NCBI RefSeq assembly: GCF_020687505.1
Contig: NZ_JAJEQT010000004.1
DNA length: 64,000 nucleotides
Source: Coprococcus_C hominis
GTDB taxonomy: Bacteria > Bacillota > Clostridia > Lachnospirales > Lachnospiraceae
Reading direction: 5' to 3' (one strand)
Below the pieces are notes generated by a model. That model ran no database searches and was not told the origin of the DNA. It was given only the letters and a program-made list of their open reading frames with translations. Shown here in pieces: positions 1 through 8,297 of the stretch (position 1 is the first letter of the stretch; every line of letters begins with the position of its first letter). The position numbers and the translations under genes are program-made.

Positions 1-102
1 GATTTGTATCAAATCCTTGAAAATATCTTAAAGAAATTTTCAGGGTTAACATGTTATTAATTTGTCAAAGGTTCGTTTTGATCTAGGCTAGGTAAATCAA
101 AC

Positions 103-190
103 GGAGAAGGAGGGATTTGAACCCTCGCGCCGCTATTAACGACCTACTCCCTTTCCAGGGGAGCCCCTTCAGCCGCTTGGGTACTTCTCC
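103..190 (-). tRNA. tRNA-Ser (anticodon GGA)
   Basis: The reverse complement folds as an 88-nt class II tRNA. Its acceptor arms GGAGAAG/CTTCTCC pair perfectly, the T-loop is GGTTCAAATCC, and a long variable arm is present as expected for serine tRNA. The anticodon loop reads CTGGAAA, giving GGA, which decodes UCC/UCU. CCA is not encoded. It lies 50 nt downstream of a second serine tRNA on the same strand. Confidence 0.93.
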
Positions 191-210
191 ACAAGCGCCT
201 AAATCGACGG

Positions 211-236
211 GATACGTTCGACCTGTCGAATGTATC
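211..236. repeat. 12-bp hairpin between the two tRNA-Ser genes
   Basis: GATACGTTCGAC and GTCGAATGTATC pair over 12 positions (one G-U) around a 2-nt spacer. The hairpin sits in the 50-nt spacer of the tandem tRNA-Ser transcript. It could guide tRNA processing or be incidental; there is no T-run, so it is not a classical terminator. Confidence 0.4.
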
Positions 237-240
237 GAAC

Positions 241-325
241 GGAGAGGGTGGGATTCGAACCCACGCGCCCTTGCGGACAAACGGTTTTCAAGACCGCCTC
301 GTTATGACCACTTCGATACCTCTCC
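241..325 (-). tRNA. tRNA-Ser (anticodon TGA)
   Basis: The reverse complement is an 85-nt class II tRNA with acceptor arm GGAGAGG/CCTCTCC, T-loop GGTTCGAATCC and a long variable arm. The anticodon loop CTTGAAA gives TGA, decoding UCA/UCG/UCU. It is the promoter-proximal member of a pair with tRNA-Ser(GGA), downstream of ispD on the same strand. Confidence 0.94.
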
Positions 326-414
326 ATATTTTAATTTTTTTCAATTAAAAATCGCTGTTTGTATCAGCGACTTTGTTATCTTATCAAAAAGTCCTATACT
401 TGTCAACAGATTTT

Positions 415-1134
415 TTAAAATTTTTTCAAAGTTTTTTCGACAAAGATTTCTGCGATTGCCAGATCCTCCGGTGTGGTGATTTTGATGTTTTCATACGCAC
501 CTTCTACCACCTTGCAGCGCACCCCTGCATATTGTTCTACAAGCATCGTATCATCCGTTATATTGTGGGTGTCTCCATTTCTTTTTGCCTCGTACATTGT
601 CTCATAAGCCCGACGAAGCAATGGTACCTGAAATGTCTGCGGTGTCTGAATCTGGTATACAAATTTTCGTTCCGGCGTCTCTACCCCATAATGATCTGTA
701 TCCACAATCTTGATCGTATCCTTTGCAGGAACGCCGACCGTACAGGCTCCGCATTCTCTTGCACACGCAATTGAAGCCGATATCATTTCTGCTGTCACGA
801 ACGGACGCGCACCATCATGGATCAGCACAATATCGTTTTCTCCCTCTGCTCCAATCGCAGATAATCCCTGATAAACGGAATCATAGCGTTCTTTTCCACC
901 GATACAGATATCCCGAACCTTTGCAAACTGATACCGTTCCGCCAGTTCTTTCTGGCAATGTTCTACAAATTCTTCCTTTGTCACAAGCACTATCGAATCT
1001 ACTTCGGGATGCTCATCAAAAGCCCGCAACGAATAATACAGCACTTCATGCCCTGCGACTTCCAGAAATTGCTTTGCCTTTTCACTTTTCATACGGCTGC
1101 CAACGCCTGCCGCAAGTACGATTGCTGTTACCAT
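415..1134 (-). CDS. ispD: 2-C-methyl-D-erythritol 4-phosphate cytidylyltransferase
   Basis: This 239-residue protein matches the usual IspD length. The N-terminal nucleotide-binding motif AIVLAAGVGSRMKSEKAKQF is the pyrophosphorylase-type glycine-rich loop, and HDGARPFV carries the family's conserved aspartate. The enzyme couples MEP to CTP, giving CDP-ME in the cytosolic non-mevalonate isoprenoid pathway. Its ATG overlaps the tsaD stop codon by one base (TAATG), so the two genes are translationally coupled at the end of the operon. The tRNA-Ser genes follow. Assignment is secure from motifs and length. Confidence 0.95.
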   Translation of the reverse strand: MVTAIVLAAGVGSRMKSEKAKQFLEVAGHEVLYYSLRAFDEHPEVDSIVLVTKEEFVEHCQKELAERYQFAKVRDICIGGKERYDSVYQGLSAIGAEGENDIVLIHDGARPFVTAEMISASIACARECGACTVGVPAKDTIKIVDTDHYGVETPERKFVYQIQTPQTFQVPLLRRAYETMYEAKRNGDTHNITDDTMLVEQYAGVRCKVVEGAYENIKITTPEDLAIAEIFVEKTLKKF

Positions 1135-2153
1135 TATCTGCGTTCCCCAATCTTTAAGTTCGGTATTGCATTCAGATCCAGTCCATCCCGGATGCCCGCC
1201 ATATAATTATGATAGCCCGCCACACCGATCATCGCTGCATTATCTGTACAAAAGATTGGCGATGGATAGTAAAACTGCAAGCCCTGTTCAGATGCCACAC
1301 GCTGCATATTCTCCCGAAGGGAGCTGTTCGATGCCACGCCTCCGGCTAACGCCAGCTTCTTACAGCCATATGCTTTTGCCGCGCGCACCGAATTGTCGGT
1401 CAGAACATCCACAACCGCTTGTTGAAACGAAGCAGCCACATCTGCCCGGTTGATCTCCTGATGTTTCATCTCACAGCCGTTCAGGTAATTCAGCACTGCG
1501 GATTTCAAGCCACTGAAAGAAAAATCATACGGTGCATCTTCCATAAATGCACGTGGGAAATGAATTGCCTCTTTATTGCCCTCTTTGGCAAGCTTGTCAA
1601 TCTTCGGTCCGCCCGGATATCCAAGTCCGATTGCACGTGCGACCTTGTCAAATGCCTCGCCCGCTGCATCATCTCTTGTCCGTCCTACAATCTCAAACGT
1701 CGTATAGTCCTTCACATAGACCAGATGGGAATGTCCACCGGAAGCTACCATGCACATAAATGGAGGTTCCAGATCCGGATGCTCAATATAATTCGCCGCA
1801 ATGTGTCCCTCGATATGATGCACACCAACCAGCGGTTTCTTCTTTGCATAAGCAACCGCCTTTGCCGCACTCACACCAACCAGAAGTGCACCTACCAGTC
1901 CTGGTCCATACGTCACTGCCACGGCATCGATATCGTCCCATGTCACATGTGCTTCCTCAATTGCCGCACGAATCACCTGATTGACTTTCTCCACATGCTT
2001 CCGCGATGCAATCTCCGGCACTACGCCGCCATACAGCTTGTGAAGTTCAATCTGTGAATAGATAATATTTGATTTTACTTCTCTTCCATCGACAACAATC
2101 GCTGCTGCCGTCTCATCGCAGGATGATTCAATTGAAAGTATCGTTGTACTCAT
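1134..2153 (-). CDS. tsaD: tRNA N6-adenosine threonylcarbamoyltransferase TsaD
   Basis: The protein has 339 residues from the ATG preceded by AAGAGGAAAC; a longer open frame begins 13 codons upstream without a better ribosome binding site. TsaD transfers the threonylcarbamoyl group to A37 of ANN-decoding tRNAs (t6A) with TsaB and TsaE. Visible motifs are ILSIESSCDETAAA at the N-terminus, the metal-binding HHIEGHIAAN, and SGGHSHLVYV, with GGVASNSSLR near the C-terminus (ASKHA fold). tsaE and tsaB lie in the same operon, so all three dedicated t6A genes are together. Confidence 0.96.
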   Translation of the reverse strand: MSTTILSIESSCDETAAAIVVDGREVKSNIIYSQIELHKLYGGVVPEIASRKHVEKVNQVIRAAIEEAHVTWDDIDAVAVTYGPGLVGALLVGVSAAKAVAYAKKKPLVGVHHIEGHIAANYIEHPDLEPPFMCMVASGGHSHLVYVKDYTTFEIVGRTRDDAAGEAFDKVARAIGLGYPGGPKIDKLAKEGNKEAIHFPRAFMEDAPYDFSFSGLKSAVLNYLNGCEMKHQEINRADVAASFQQAVVDVLTDNSVRAAKAYGCKKLALAGGVASNSSLRENMQRVASEQGLQFYYPSPIFCTDNAAMIGVAGYHNYMAGIRDGLDLNAIPNLKIGERR

Positions 2154-2246
2154 AATGTTTCCTCTTTTTCTTGTTGCATCGCTTTCATGCAACCTTTCTT
2201 ATTCTATCTGGTTATGCAGTTATCTCACGCATACCACTTTCGTTTC

Positions 2247-2855
2247 TTACTCTGCCGCCTGCGTCGTCGCAGAACCGCTCGGTAACTGGGATTCTGTCCA
2301 GCCATAGATCTTCCACTGGTCATTTTCCTTTACCATCGCATACTGACGGTAAAAATAACCTAGATTGTCGCCGGTGTTGATCGTAATACACACTTCCAGC
2401 GACGCCATATCTTTTCCATCTTTTGTGAAATACTGCACCTGACTTGCTTCTGGAAGTTCACACATCTTGTATGTATATCCCTGTTCCTTTACTGCCTCGA
2501 TGTCCTTCTGCAGATTCGCCAGACTGTCACTCTCCGGATTCGCCACGAGCAGATCCATACAATATAACTGCCGCACCTTTTTATTCATGGCATCCAGTTC
2601 ATCGTCTGCCAGTTTCTGTCCATAAAACGCCTTAAAATAGCGGTTATGCAGCTTCGCCACATCCCGCGGTGTCTTCGGATATTCCGCCGCCATATCATAC
2701 TCCATCAATGCTTCCACTTCGGTCTTTTGCGACGTGCTTCGCTGAATCGAAGAACGGTTACTCAGATGATTGAAGTACCACAGCACCAGCACGACAAGTA
2801 ACACCGCTATGATAATGCCTTTGATTGTCACTTCTTTTTTCTTATTTTTTGCCAT
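2247..2855 (-). CDS. Hypothetical membrane-anchored protein
   Basis: This 202-residue protein is not recognised. A short lysine-rich cytoplasmic start (MAKNKKKEV) precedes one hydrophobic segment at about residues 12-28, so the rest is predicted to be extracytoplasmic. The soluble part has a mixed alpha/beta look with a late region (VCITINTGDNLGYFYRQYAM, then WKIYGWTES) resembling small NTF2-like or DUF extracellular domains common in Lachnospiraceae. Its start lies 7 nt after the rnz stop and the SD GAGGATT is inside the rnz end, so it is co-transcribed between rnz and tsaD. Function is unknown. Confidence 0.75.
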   Translation of the reverse strand: MAKNKKKEVTIKGIIIAVLLVVLVLWYFNHLSNRSSIQRSTSQKTEVEALMEYDMAAEYPKTPRDVAKLHNRYFKAFYGQKLADDELDAMNKKVRQLYCMDLLVANPESDSLANLQKDIEAVKEQGYTYKMCELPEASQVQYFTKDGKDMASLEVCITINTGDNLGYFYRQYAMVKENDQWKIYGWTESQLPSGSATTQAAE

Positions 2856-2861
2856 ACAGCA

Positions 2862-3773
2862 TCAATCCTCTTCAAAATTCAAAACCTTTTCTGTGCGATC
2901 CTTCGCGATATATCCCTGTGGAAATATCGACTGTACCATCGCCTCGAATTCCTTCGGACGATTCGTCGCCGGACTGTAATGTGTCAGCCACATTTCATGT
3001 ACCTGTGCTTCCTTCGCAAGCTCCGCAGCCTCCCGCATCATCATGTGCTTATGCTCCTTTGCCTTTGAAAGCTTCTCCTCCTCGCCATACATGCCCTCGC
3101 AGATAAATAAGTCCGCATCTTTCGCGCACTCCGCGATTGCATCTACCGGGCGGGTATCAGTACAATACGTGACTTTCAAACCCTTCCGTGGGCTTCCCAT
3201 AACCATATCGCTTGTATAGACATTTCCTTCATAATCAACTGTCTCGCCTTTTTGCAGCAGACTCCAATACTGTACCGGAAGTCCTAACGCCCTAGCACGT
3301 GCAGCATCGAATTTGCCGGCGCGATCAAGCTCGATATTATACCCATAACAGGTCACACGATGATTCACACGGAATGCCTGAATCCGCAAACCGCAGATCT
3401 CAATGACTTCCTCCGGCTGCTCCAGCTCAATGAATTTGATTTCAAACGGAAGCTCCGGTGCAATGATCCGAAGTGAATTGACCACGTGCTCCAGTCCCCT
3501 CGGTCCGATCATTGTCAAGGGCTCTGTCCGCTCGGCATTTCCCATCGTCAGAAGCATGCCCGGAAGTCCACTGATATGATCCGCATGGAAATGTGTGATG
3601 CAGATCACATCGATCGGCTTGAAGCTCCAGCCCTGCAAACGTATTTGATTTTGTGTACCCTCGCCGCAATCGATCAGGATACTGCTTCCATTGTACCGCA
3701 CCATCAGTGAGGTCAACGCTCTGTACGGAAGCGGCAGCATACCGCCCGTTCCAAGCAAACATAACTCTAACAT
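2862..3773 (-). CDS. rnz: Ribonuclease Z
   Basis: A metallo-beta-lactamase fold endonuclease of 303 residues, the length of bacterial tRNase Z. It removes the 3' trailer of CCA-less tRNA precursors, relevant because both tRNA-Ser genes here lack encoded CCA. The zinc-binding signature THFHADHISGLPGML is at about residues 60-75. Further metal ligands fall in FRVNHRVTCYGY, YCTDTRP and THYSP. It starts 1 nt after the rimI stop codon and is followed closely by a hypothetical gene, in the operon with the t6A genes. Confidence 0.93.
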   Translation of the reverse strand: MLELCLLGTGGMLPLPYRALTSLMVRYNGSSILIDCGEGTQNQIRLQGWSFKPIDVICITHFHADHISGLPGMLLTMGNAERTEPLTMIGPRGLEHVVNSLRIIAPELPFEIKFIELEQPEEVIEICGLRIQAFRVNHRVTCYGYNIELDRAGKFDAARARALGLPVQYWSLLQKGETVDYEGNVYTSDMVMGSPRKGLKVTYCTDTRPVDAIAECAKDADLFICEGMYGEEEKLSKAKEHKHMMMREAAELAKEAQVHEMWLTHYSPATNRPKEFEAMVQSIFPQGYIAKDRTEKVLNFEED

Positions 3774-3774
3774 T

Positions 3775-4290
3775 CTATTCTCCGTTTTCTGTAAATGCTA
3801 TCTCATAGATATCTGCATCCTCGTCTGGATGCTTATAATAATTCTTCCGGCAGGCAAGGAGATGATATCCATTTTTCTCATACAAATGCTTTGCCGCACC
3901 ATTTCCATGCCGTACTTCCAGCAAACCGCGCACAGCATCTATCCGTGCAAATGCAAGATAAGCATCCATCAGTAGCTGTCCAATCCCATCTTTCCGGCAT
4001 TCCGGGTTGACCGCAATACGCAGCAATTCCGTCTCGTCACCAAGTACATTTGCAAGCAGATACCCACAAGGTATACCTGCGTCATCCTCTGCAAGCCATA
4101 AATGATTGTAGCTTTGCGCAAGGGAATCTGCCACCATCGCTTCTGTCCATGCATCGTCAAATGAGTCTTGTTCCATCTGCGCTACGCGCTGTGCATATGC
4201 ATTCGACGTTCCCGCCGCCAGCACACACGAGTTCTGATTCTCATCGACTGCTTGTTCTGTAATTTCACAGTTATAATAAACAATCTTCAA
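3775..4290 (-). CDS. rimI: Ribosomal protein alanine N-acetyltransferase RimI-like (GNAT)
   Basis: 171 residues. The GNAT fold is recognisable from RIAVNPECRKDGIGQLLMD, the acetyl-CoA-binding motif A, followed by LEVRHGNGAAKHLYEKNGY. RimI acetylates the N-terminal alanine of ribosomal protein S18; in Firmicutes rimI typically sits between tsaB and tsaD, exactly as here. The first ~30 residues (MKIVYYNCEI...) are not part of the conserved fold and may be an extension; a later start is possible but no stronger ribosome binding site was seen. Substrate is inferred from context. Confidence 0.87.
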   Translation of the reverse strand: MKIVYYNCEITEQAVDENQNSCVLAAGTSNAYAQRVAQMEQDSFDDAWTEAMVADSLAQSYNHLWLAEDDAGIPCGYLLANVLGDETELLRIAVNPECRKDGIGQLLMDAYLAFARIDAVRGLLEVRHGNGAAKHLYEKNGYHLLACRKNYYKHPDEDADIYEIAFTENGE

Positions 4291-4293
4291 CTT

Positions 4294-5010
4294 CTACGCC
4301 TGTCCTTCTGCCGCAAGCTTTTCCTCGCGTTCCCGCTCTGCCTGCGATTTGCGCAGATAAATCGGAATCAGATCATCTGCAGGTTCCTGTTTTCCCTGCT
4401 TGAAATACTCTGCGCCAAGACTTGCAACCGCTGACGCACGCTGACGGTTCAGGTGTGCCGGTGCGAATGCATATGGTACCTGCATGCATTCTGCAAGTAC
4501 AGACGCGTAAACCGGACAGCCATCTCCAAGGAAGATCACTTCGCGTCCCATCGCATTTAACTTCTCCGCAAGCGCCCGGATATCCATTGCGGATTGATCC
4601 AGAAGTACCTGCATGCCATCCTTCGTAAATTCATAAATGCCTGTATAAACCTGACTTCTTCTCGCATCCATGATCGGGCAGATCAGCTTATCGCTGCCCC
4701 ACAGATTATACGCAAGCCCGTGACAGGTTGGTACCGAGATAACCGGCTTCTCAAGTGCAAGCCCTAGTCCCTTCACCGTCGCCGCACCGATCCGGAGTCC
4801 TGTGAAAGAACCCGGTCCCGCTGCAACTGCAATCGCATCAATCGTATTCAAATCTAACTCTGTCATCTTCACGATCTCATCCAACATCGGAAGCAATGTC
4901 TGCGAATGTGTCTTTTTATAATTTACTGAATATTCCGCTACCAGCAGGTCATCCTCGACAAGTGCCACACTTGCCACCATGCCGGAGCTGTCAACACCTA
5001 AGATTCTCAT
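4294..5010 (-). CDS. tsaB: t6A biosynthesis protein TsaB
   Basis: 238 residues, an ASKHA-fold paralogue of TsaD lacking its metal-binding histidines. It starts MRILGVDSSGMVASVAL and has the characteristic GPGSFTGLRIG motif at about residues 66-76. TsaB scaffolds the TsaD-TsaB-TsaE complex that makes t6A37. Its ATG overlaps the tsaE stop (ATGA-type coupling), and rimI follows after 3 nt. The C-terminal tail (YLRKSQAEREREEKLAAEGQ) is charged and probably helical. Confidence 0.95.
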   Translation of the reverse strand: MRILGVDSSGMVASVALVEDDLLVAEYSVNYKKTHSQTLLPMLDEIVKMTELDLNTIDAIAVAAGPGSFTGLRIGAATVKGLGLALEKPVISVPTCHGLAYNLWGSDKLICPIMDARRSQVYTGIYEFTKDGMQVLLDQSAMDIRALAEKLNAMGREVIFLGDGCPVYASVLAECMQVPYAFAPAHLNRQRASAVASLGAEYFKQGKQEPADDLIPIYLRKSQAEREREEKLAAEGQA

Positions 5011-5450
5011 CTTGTTATCTCCTCAACTAAAACTGTTCGATAGTCGAACCCTTTTTCGACGTCTTTTTTTATCGTCACTTTCTTATATTGCGGCGGCAAT
5101 ATATCGTAAATCAGTTCCGCCCACTCGATCAGGCAGACACCATCACCGTCAATTGCTTCATAATAGCCGATCTCATCCATCTCATCGTCACTGCCAATCC
5201 GGTAGACATCGAAATGATAAAACGGCATACGCCCTTCGTCATATTCCTTTAATATCGTAAATGTCGGGCTGCTGATTGGCTCCTTCACGCCAAGTCCTGC
5301 ACCAAAGCCCTGTGAGAATACAGTCTTGCCGCATCCAAGATCACCATACAGACAATACACCTCGCCCGGCTTTGCCTGTGCCGCAAGCTCTTTGCCGATT
5401 GCAAAGGTTTCTTCTGCGCTGAAACTTTCTCTTTTATATACCTTTTCCAC
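5007..5450 (-). CDS. tsaE: t6A biosynthesis ATPase TsaE
   Basis: 147 residues with a Walker A motif GDLGCGKTVFSQGFG at about residues 41-55 and the family motif SPTFTILKEY, followed by HFDVYRI. TsaE is the P-loop ATPase needed for turnover of the TsaB-TsaD complex. The start is GTG preceded by AAGAGG at 7 nt; this overlaps the end of the YcxB-like gene by 17 nt, suggesting translational coupling. It overlaps tsaB at the other end. Confidence 0.95.
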   Translation of the reverse strand: MEKVYKRESFSAEETFAIGKELAAQAKPGEVYCLYGDLGCGKTVFSQGFGAGLGVKEPISSPTFTILKEYDEGRMPFYHFDVYRIGSDDEMDEIGYYEAIDGDGVCLIEWAELIYDILPPQYKKVTIKKDVEKGFDYRTVLVEEITR

Positions 5451-5973
5451 TTTGATACCTCTTCAAACTTCTGCTGACTCTTGGCTTGTATCCTGCTGTG
5501 AAATTCACAACTGATGCCAGAATCTTACCCTTATCGTCGCCCAACTGATCGAGCGGAATCACAAATGCATGCATCCGGTTTGTATAAACCGCAAGCATAT
5601 ATTTCGTCATAAGCAGGCGGTACACGCCTTTCCATTCCAGATCCATATGTTCTTCGCCCTGCGACACACCGATTCCATCATCGCCAAATGTATAGACAAG
5701 CGGTTGCTTATACGAAGGGCTTGTCTTCAACTGCTTAAATGTCTTGAATGCAAGTGAGAGTGGATTGATCACGGTAAACATCAACGCCACGATAATGAAA
5801 ATCGCTTTCTGTCTGCCCGATGTCGTGTTCCAGCCGATCACAAGCATCACAATCGCGCCAAAGCTCAGCACCAATCCTAAAATTCCACTCATACTTCGAT
5901 AGTTTGTATTCATTACATAACTGAACAATGCCGGAAATGTCATATTTACACTTTTTGTCTTTGCTTCTGTCAT
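5434..5973 (-). CDS. YcxB-like membrane protein
   Basis: 179 residues. Two hydrophobic segments (about residues 30-47 and 56-73) are followed by a soluble beta-rich half containing YTFGDDGIGVSQGEEHMDLEW and YTNRMHAFVIPLDQL, the pattern of the YcxB-like C-terminal domain. Function of this family is unknown. It lies between the dCMP deaminase gene and tsaE and overlaps tsaE by 17 nt, so it belongs to the same transcription unit. Family assignment is by recall of the motif pattern. Confidence 0.75.
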   Translation of the reverse strand: MTEAKTKSVNMTFPALFSYVMNTNYRSMSGILGLVLSFGAIVMLVIGWNTTSGRQKAIFIIVALMFTVINPLSLAFKTFKQLKTSPSYKQPLVYTFGDDGIGVSQGEEHMDLEWKGVYRLLMTKYMLAVYTNRMHAFVIPLDQLGDDKGKILASVVNFTAGYKPRVSRSLKRYQSGKGI

Positions 5974-5993
5974 AATTTCCTCCGGTCAGATCT

Positions 5994-6476
5994 TTATAAT
6001 TCAAATTCAATCTTCTTGTGCTTATTCTCGTACTCGGTGTATTTGACACCCGCCATCTCAAACATCTTCTTCGATGCCATCGTGCTGTCCGAATCTGCAT
6101 ATTTATCGGACATATAGATCACTTCTTTGATTCCCGACTGGATGATTGCCTTCGCGCATTCATTGCACGGGAACAAGGTTACATAGCAGCGGGAACCGCG
6201 CAACGTACCGCCACCACGGTAATTCAAAATCGCATTTAACTCCGCATGGCAGACAAAGAAATATTTGCTCGCCATTCCTTCGCCTTCCCGGTCCCACGGC
6301 ATCTCATCGTCGTTGCAACCGGACGGCATACCATTATAGCCTACGGTTAAGATTCGATTATCCTGATCCACGATACACGCGCCTACCTGTGTATTCGGAT
6401 CTTTGCTGCGGTTCGCAGACATAATCGCAATCCCCATAAAATACTGATCCCATGTAATATAATCACTACGTTTCAT
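5994..6476 (-). CDS. Deoxycytidylate (dCMP) deaminase
   Basis: 160 residues. Starts at ATG (MKRSDYITWDQYFMGIA), with GAGGTG as SD; a GTG three codons upstream is less likely. The zinc-dependent deaminase motif CHAELNAILN (His and catalytic Glu) is followed by TLFPCNECAKAIIQSGI, whose CxxC supplies the other ligands. The length and the AxMSANRSKDPNTQVGACIV region fit ComEB-type dCMP deaminases, which convert dCMP to dUMP for dTMP synthesis. It is the first gene of the tsaE-tsaB-rimI-rnz-tsaD-ispD operon. Confidence 0.92.
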   Translation of the reverse strand: MKRSDYITWDQYFMGIAIMSANRSKDPNTQVGACIVDQDNRILTVGYNGMPSGCNDDEMPWDREGEGMASKYFFVCHAELNAILNYRGGGTLRGSRCYVTLFPCNECAKAIIQSGIKEVIYMSDKYADSDSTMASKKMFEMAGVKYTEYENKHKKIEFEL

Positions 6477-6505
6477 AAACCGCACCTCACTTTACGAGCA
6501 CATAA

Positions 6506-6541
6506 GAAAACAGCTGCATCACCGCATGGCAATGCAACTGT
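6506..6541 (-). terminator. Intrinsic terminator after hom
   Basis: On the minus strand, ACAGTTGCAT pairs with ATGCAGCTGT (one G-T wobble) around a 12-nt loop and is followed by TTTTCTT. It lies 34 nt past the hom stop and partly overlaps the start region predicted for the downstream operon promoter. Confidence 0.7.
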
Positions 6542-6570
6542 ATTCTAACACATTTATTTTTGTTTGTCAC
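6542..6570 (-). promoter_or_regulatory. Putative sigma-A promoter of the dCMP deaminase/tsa operon
   Basis: Minus strand: -35 GTGACA, 17-nt spacer, extended -10 TGT-TAGAAT. It lies in the hom-deaminase gap, so initiation would fall within the hom terminator hairpin. Confidence 0.5.
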
Positions 6571-6574
6571 TTTA

Positions 6575-7786
6575 TTATAATGCAGTGCGGATGCGCATGA
6601 TCATATCAACCTGCTTGCTCTTCTCCTCAAATGCACCCTCGGTCAGTTTGTCTGTCAGGAATGCATATTCCCCGCTCACATCTGCAAGTGTCACATACTC
6701 AACCTCACCGAAGACCTTCTCGATCGTCTCCTTGGATGTTGTGTCTGCCACGCGGACGAAGAACCGGCATGCGAAGTTTGCTCTGTCGCCAAGCTCCACC
6801 TTATCCTGCTCCCAGATTGTCATGATATTTGTACCCTGATGCTTCACGGCATCAACGACATCGGCTACAACTGCACTTGCAGTTGGAAGCTTACCGGCGC
6901 CCTTGCCATAGAACATTGTATCGCCAAGCATATTTCCATTCACGAAAATACCGTTGAATACGCCATTGACATGTCCGAGCGGATGATCGCTGTCGATCAT
7001 AAACGGTGCAACCATCGAATAAATCTTGCCGTCATCTTCCCATTTGCTTGTACCAAGCAGCTTGATGCTTGCATGCAGCGCCTTTGCATACTCGATGTCT
7101 GTCTTTGTAATCTTCGTAATACCCTCTGTATAGATATCCCGATAATCCACCTGCTTGCCTAATGCAAGGGATGTCAGAATTGCAATCTTACGGCAGGCGT
7201 CATAGCCTTCCACGTCGGCTTCCGGATTACGCTCTGCATAGCCCTTCTCCTGTGCACGCTTCAGCACTTCCTCGAAAGACTTGCCCTCGTCTGTCATCTT
7301 CGACAGAATATAGTTTGTTGTACCATTTAAAATACCAGTAATCTCTGTGATCTCATCTGCAGTCAGAGACTGGTTCAACGGACGAATGATTGGAATACCA
7401 CCGCCAACGCTTGCCTCAAACAGGAAGTTTACATTGTTTGCCTTTGCGATTGCCAGAAGCTCTGCACCGTGTGCTGCAACCAACTCTTTGTTGGAGGTAC
7501 AAACACTCTTACCTGCCTCTAATGCCTGCTTCGTGAAATCATACGCCGGCTTAATGCCTCCCATTACTTCTACGATAATCTTCACTTCCGGATCGTTTAC
7601 AATCACGCTGTAATCATGTACAAGCACCTTCTCGACCGGATCTCCGGGGAAATCTCTCAAGTCAAGAACGTACTTGATATTTACCTCCTGTCCGGCACGC
7701 TTATTAATACTTGCGTGATTCTTGTTGATTACCTCTACAACTCCGGAACCTACCGTACCGTAGCCAAGCACTGCAATGTTAATCAT
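6575..7786 (-). CDS. hom: Homoserine dehydrogenase
   Basis: 403 residues. The N-terminal Rossmann motif VLGYGTVGSGVVEVI binds NAD(P). The catalytic domain includes SVGGGIPIIRPL, GILNGTTNYILS and GYAERNPEADVEGYDACRK, family signatures. It reduces aspartate semialdehyde to homoserine for threonine and methionine synthesis. A C-terminal ACT-like segment (ANFACRFFVRVADTTSKE) suggests feedback control, but it is shorter than in the 430-residue Bacillus enzyme. Its ATG overlaps the cheW stop (ATGA), so the two genes are coupled. Confidence 0.95.
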   Translation of the reverse strand: MINIAVLGYGTVGSGVVEVINKNHASINKRAGQEVNIKYVLDLRDFPGDPVEKVLVHDYSVIVNDPEVKIIVEVMGGIKPAYDFTKQALEAGKSVCTSNKELVAAHGAELLAIAKANNVNFLFEASVGGGIPIIRPLNQSLTADEITEITGILNGTTNYILSKMTDEGKSFEEVLKRAQEKGYAERNPEADVEGYDACRKIAILTSLALGKQVDYRDIYTEGITKITKTDIEYAKALHASIKLLGTSKWEDDGKIYSMVAPFMIDSDHPLGHVNGVFNGIFVNGNMLGDTMFYGKGAGKLPTASAVVADVVDAVKHQGTNIMTIWEQDKVELGDRANFACRFFVRVADTTSKETIEKVFGEVEYVTLADVSGEYAFLTDKLTEGAFEEKSKQVDMIMRIRTAL

Positions 7787-8268
7787 TTTCCGCTCATCTC
7801 CTTTTCTAATGCGTCTTCAATCTGTCCGAATTCGTGATCGGACATCAATGTGTCAACCGCGATACTGATCACGATTTCCTCCTGATTGGATTCCGGCAGC
7901 GTCAGTTTTACAACATCCTCTAAATATCCGGTCTCCTCTGTATGTACAACCATCGGAATCTGTTTAATGTCCTCTTCCTCTACATTTACAATTCCGAGCA
8001 CGGTGTCCACCTCAATCGCAAGCTTCATACCGTGTGTCTCCGTGATCAAAAGCTGCGTGTCTGCTGCCTCCTCCGGCATTCCAAACAGTCGTTTCAGACT
8101 GAACACCGGAATCACTTCATTCCTCAGATGAATAATTCCCTTGATGCATGCAGGTCCCATCGGCACGGGTACCACATGATACACATACTCTATGCCATTG
8201 ATCTTCGTCAGCTTCATGCTGTATTTCTGATCATTTAAGCGAAACACAATGTACTTCGTCACTGCCAT
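7783..8268 (-). CDS. cheW: CheW-like chemotaxis coupling protein
   Basis: 161 residues from ATG (MAVTKYIVFRL) with AAGGAGGAAT upstream; two codons of the longer frame are dropped. The single CheW/SH3-like domain is clear: YIVFRLNDQKYSM at the start, then VPMGPACIKGIIHLRNEVIPVFSLKRLFG, the signature region, then LAIEVDTVLGIVNVEE. CheW normally couples chemoreceptors to CheA. No cheA, receptor or flagellar gene is nearby; it is lodged between prfB and hom and coupled to hom. The last ~15 residues are acidic. It may serve a chemotaxis system encoded elsewhere. Confidence 0.88.
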   Translation of the reverse strand: MAVTKYIVFRLNDQKYSMKLTKINGIEYVYHVVPVPMGPACIKGIIHLRNEVIPVFSLKRLFGMPEEAADTQLLITETHGMKLAIEVDTVLGIVNVEEEDIKQIPMVVHTEETGYLEDVVKLTLPESNQEEIVISIAVDTLMSDHEFGQIEDALEKEMSGK

Positions 8269-8297
8269 GCACATTCCTCCTTATTTCGTAGGACGGA

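Noticed and set aside
117..479. 120-codon plus-strand frame at the window start
   Set aside because: It runs through the two tRNA-Ser genes and the ispD end; no SD and no protein-like composition.
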